This document shows, piece by piece, positions 61,774-64,000 of a DNA stretch of 64,000 nt. How positions within the stretch are numbered: the first letter of the stretch is position 1; each line of letters opens with the position of its first letter. The DNA comes from Rubrobacter marinus (GTDB taxonomy: Bacteria > Actinomycetota > Rubrobacteria > Rubrobacterales > Rubrobacteraceae). The translations under genes and the position numbers were made by a program. The DNA lies in assembly GCF_011492965.1 (NCBI RefSeq), contig NZ_CP045121.1:558001-622000 (forward strand). The letters run 5' to 3'. The notes under the pieces are model-generated. The model ran no database searches, was not told the DNA's origin, and saw only the letters and a list, made by a program, of their open reading frames with translations.

Positions 61774-62043
61774 TCAGTACGGAAGTTCGGAGAAGGTGTA
61801 CATCCAGGCCAGCCGTCTGCGTTCCTCCACCGTCAGCGAGAACGCATCGGCGAAGGCGGAGATGAATTTAGGGGCCGGGCAGCGTGCGCCCCGGAGGTAA
61901 TCCAGCACGTCCTCGGGGTCGACCGCGTGATCGGCGGCCTCCCGTATGCGTGCGGCGATGGTGGAGGGATCGCTTGCCAACCGTTTCAGGGCCATGGCGG
62001 CCATCAGCTTGCCCAGGTCACGGTAGGGTGGTCCGTCGGTCAC
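61774..62043 (-). CDS. Helix-turn-helix regulator of the peptide locus (second paralogue)
   Basis: 89 residues from GTG 62043 (GAGAGGACTTCTGGGCT upstream). It is clearly related to the protein at 59458-59787: Y-R-D-L-G-K-L-M-A-A-M-A, P-S-T-I-A-A-R-I-R, V-L-D-Y-L-R-G, F-I-S-A-F-A-D-A-F-S-L-T-V-E-E-R and L-A-W-M-Y-T in the same order. It lacks the acidic C-terminal tail. Both genes bracket the peptide and M50 genes. This one is 205 bp upstream of the peptide start on the same strand, and its product may bind the AT-rich peptide promoter. Function is inferred from position. Confidence 0.72.
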   Translation of the reverse strand: MTDGPPYRDLGKLMAAMALKRLASDPSTIAARIREAADHAVDPEDVLDYLRGARCPAPKFISAFADAFSLTVEERRRLAWMYTFSELPY

Positions 62044-62220
62044 AGCCCAGAAGTCCTCTCAACCGGCGACGAAGCGCGGCTATGAGGACCCATGCTAACA
62101 ACCCGCGATGAATCGGCGATGAACCCGCCACGGCCGAGGGTTCCGGTCTACCCCCGATGCCGCAGCGGCTCCGATGGCTCGCGCCGAAGCCGTTGGAGGG
62201 GGAGGGTCGCGCGGGCCTCC

Positions 62221-63549
62221 TCAGATGTTCAGGCCCCTCAGCAAGCTGCGGTAGAGGGCTCGGGTCTGAGGAGAGGGCGAGGTGCCGTACCGGCTGCCGA
62301 GGAGCTCCTCGGTCATCCGGTACTGTTGCAGCGCCCTGTGCCGGAGGCCGAGGCGCGCGTAGCATTGCATCAGGATCCTGTAGGTGCTCTCGCGGCAGGG
62401 GTCCCTCTCCAGCGCCCGGTAGCAGGCTCGTATCGCCTCCCGAGCTTGTCCGGTCTCCGCGTAGTGGCGCGCGAGGCGGTCCAGCACGTCCATGTGTGTG
62501 TCGGCCAGCCGCTCGCGTTCGATCAGGGTCCAGTCCTCGTACAGGTCCTCGATCATGTAATCGTCCCGGTACAGCTCGACGGCCCTCTCGTACTCCTCGA
62601 CGGCTTCGGATGCCCGGCCCGACTCCTCCAGGAGGCGGCCGTTGCGGCAGCGCGCCTCGAACTCGTGGACGTCCGACGAGATTCGCGCGTTCGGGGAGAG
62701 GCGGTAGTACCCCGCCTCGCACACCACCAGGCCCTCGAGCTCTCTGGCGCGCCCGCCCTCGCTCAAAATCTTGCGCACGGAGGACATCGCGGCGTTGAGC
62801 GACCAGCGGGCCCGCCTCGCGCCCGACTCCGGCCACAACCATTCGATCAAGCAATCCCTGGATACGGGCCGGGGAGACCGGGCGAGCAGGTACTTGAGGA
62901 TCGTCCTGGCCTTGCCGCTACGCCCCAGGTCCAGGGCTCGCCCCTGGCGGAGGAGCTCGAAGCGGCCGAGGAAGCGCACCTCGAACTCTACCCGGCCGGG
63001 GGTGTCGAGCCGCGCAGGGATCTTGCGGCGGTCGCCCGCCCTGTAATCTGCGGCCGGACGACTCCCCGGTCCCGGTGCCGGCCGGAACGCGCTCCTCGCA
63101 CCGGGGTGCGCCGCAGGGACACGAGGAAGTCGGGCTGCGTTAGGAGGGGCTCCGCTCCCCGCCGGGGAGGCCAGGGTCGCGGTTGCCCATCTCACGTCCT
63201 CCGGGGTCAGACGGGTCAGGTCCTGTCGCAGGGTTTCCACGACCTCTCGCAGGTCCTCCCCGGGCGTCTGCCCGCCGCCGAGCGCGGAAGACAACAGCTT
63301 GGCCGCCCGAGCGGCCTCCACCAGGAAGTGGTCCTCTACTCCCCCGGCGAAGCTCGACAACCTGTCAAAGCACACGTCCGCGAGCCCGTACTCCCCGCGA
63401 GCTACGAGATCCTGCCCCAGCTCCCACGCCACCGAACAGAACGAGAGCCTGTTCTCCCCCTGCTGCGCCGCGTCCAGGATCCTGCGGACGAAGTCCGCGT
63501 CCAGGGGGCGGTAGCGCTCGCCCGGACTCCGTTGCCCCTGCTCGACCAT
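62221..63549 (-). CDS. SARP/BTAD-type transcriptional regulator with N-terminal extension
   Basis: 442 residues. Residues 185-285 form an OmpR-like winged helix (E-V-R-F-L-G-R-F-E-L-L-R-Q-G and L-L-A-R-S-P-R-P-V-S-R-D-C-L-I-E-W-L-W-P). Residues 300-440 are a BTAD bacterial transcriptional activation domain with TPR-like repeats (A-V-E-E-Y-E-R-A-V-E-L-Y and A-I-R-A-C-Y-R-A-L-E-R-D-P). The same architecture defines SARP activators of secondary metabolism in actinobacteria. The first 185 residues (helical part then Pro/Ala/Gly-rich linker) are not part of the standard SARP. It lies 177 bp upstream of the second HTH gene on the same strand, so it may activate the peptide locus. Confidence 0.87.
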   Translation of the reverse strand: MVEQGQRSPGERYRPLDADFVRRILDAAQQGENRLSFCSVAWELGQDLVARGEYGLADVCFDRLSSFAGGVEDHFLVEAARAAKLLSSALGGGQTPGEDLREVVETLRQDLTRLTPEDVRWATATLASPAGSGAPPNAARLPRVPAAHPGARSAFRPAPGPGSRPAADYRAGDRRKIPARLDTPGRVEFEVRFLGRFELLRQGRALDLGRSGKARTILKYLLARSPRPVSRDCLIEWLWPESGARRARWSLNAAMSSVRKILSEGGRARELEGLVVCEAGYYRLSPNARISSDVHEFEARCRNGRLLEESGRASEAVEEYERAVELYRDDYMIEDLYEDWTLIERERLADTHMDVLDRLARHYAETGQAREAIRACYRALERDPCRESTYRILMQCYARLGLRHRALQQYRMTEELLGSRYGTSPSPQTRALYRSLLRGLNI

Positions 63550-64000
63550 GCCCGATCACACCCACCCTTCGGCGCCGCACCATCTTCCGCACGACGCTTC
63601 GACTCTCCGACCCTGGGCCTTACGCCGAGCGCTCCCACCGCACGCGGGAGTAACCCGGAACGGACGCCGCAACCTCGTCGCCTCGCGAGCGGCTCGAAGT
63701 AGTGTGCCTGGAGCACGGAAATCGCCGTCGCCAGCGTCGTTCGCACCCAAGCGCAAGCATCTTCCGCGTGGGCTTCGAGCCTCCATGATCCGTCGCGACG
63801 GACCGGCCGCCACGGCGGTATGCTCCGCGCTTCGGACACACTCCCGTGTGCGCGCCGTCGGCCGCACACGAGCCGGGCGGTCCCCTACCGGGGACCGAAC
63901 CCGTGCGTGGAGCAAACCCGTAAGCGGCACGCCCGTCTCCCGAACCTTGTTACGGACCGGTGATACCTCGTCCCAACCAACACCCAACCCGCACGATAGC
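63550..64000. other. Non-coding-looking end of the window
   Basis: 451 bp with no supported gene. It contains a perfect 8-bp hairpin CGGTCCCC/GGGGACCG with loop TACC (63878-63897) and a 7-bp hairpin GTGTGCG/CGCACAC around 63847-63869. Either may be a terminator or operator. Confidence 0.4.

Noticed and set aside
1..64000. tRNA, rRNA, CRISPR arrays, insertion sequences or prophage
   Set aside because: Looked for on both strands; no cloverleaf with a T-arm consensus, no spaced repeats and no transposase or integrase were found by eye. A tRNAscan or CRISPR search was not possible.

Overview
The window is very GC-rich (about 70%) and uses Shine-Dalgarno starts with many GTG and TTG codons. It carries actinobacterial-type metabolism: GlgE/TreS-maltokinase, TreY-TreZ, a DUF3105 protein, a SARP/BTAD regulator and DrrAB-type ABC genes. 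The best guess is a deep-branching actinobacterium such as Rubrobacter or a relative. That is inferred from gene content and protein style; no rRNA, tRNA, CRISPR array, insertion sequence or prophage was seen.

Layout. 1-2.1 kb: a partial DUF3105 gene, a ferritin-like protein, a MOSC protein and a rubredoxin. 2.2-16.8 kb: a same-strand alpha-glucan/trehalose block, glgE, treS-mak fusion, glgB, glgX, treZ, treY. It encodes both trehalose-to-glucan (TreS, Mak, GlgE, GlgB) and glucan-to-trehalose (GlgX, TreY, TreZ) conversions. 16.9-20.9 kb, minus strand: a DUF1579-like protein, a DHFR-fold reductase, a VOC protein, purK, purE and a glutaredoxin with an in-frame UGA. 21.1-25.7 kb: a 1529-residue hybrid sensor kinase with about seven PAS domains. 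26.1-29.1 kb: two coupled SPFH/band-7 proteins. 29.1-34.7 kb: a LacI-type regulator, a 26-bp palindromic operator, two MFS transporters and a GH13 alpha-glucosidase. 35.0-42.6 kb: a small Cys-rich protein, a DrrAB-like ABC exporter, a Klenow-like DNA polymerase I, an M50-CBS protease, a BtuF-like protein, a DUF4259 protein and an HD protein. 43-51 kb: a methyltransferase, then a two-component locus (sensor kinase plus receiver) flanked by two proteins sharing an unrecognised domain, then a TPR protein. 51-57.5 kb: a thioesterase, aldo-keto reductase, SRPBCC-like protein, ribokinase, solitary DNA methyltransferase, Gmad2-LysM protein, secreted RTX-like protein and a PAS kinase. 58-59.3 kb: a CynX-type transporter. 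59.4-63.6 kb: a compact peptide locus with two paralogous HTH regulators, a 77-residue precursor-like peptide, a PqqD-M50 membrane protease-like protein and a SARP regulator.

Three points stand out. (1) The glutaredoxin at 20600-20836 has UGA exactly at the first active-site cysteine (U-G-S-C), with a hairpin at the spacing expected of a bacterial SECIS element, so it is probably an unannotated selenoprotein. (2) The 59.4-63.6 kb locus looks like an undescribed RiPP-like or surface-peptide system. (3) At least 16 single-base deletions, nearly all in short G or C runs, break glgE, glgX, treZ, a sensor kinase and a response regulator. Restoring one base at each site gives complete family-length proteins, which points to sequencing or assembly error more than gene decay.
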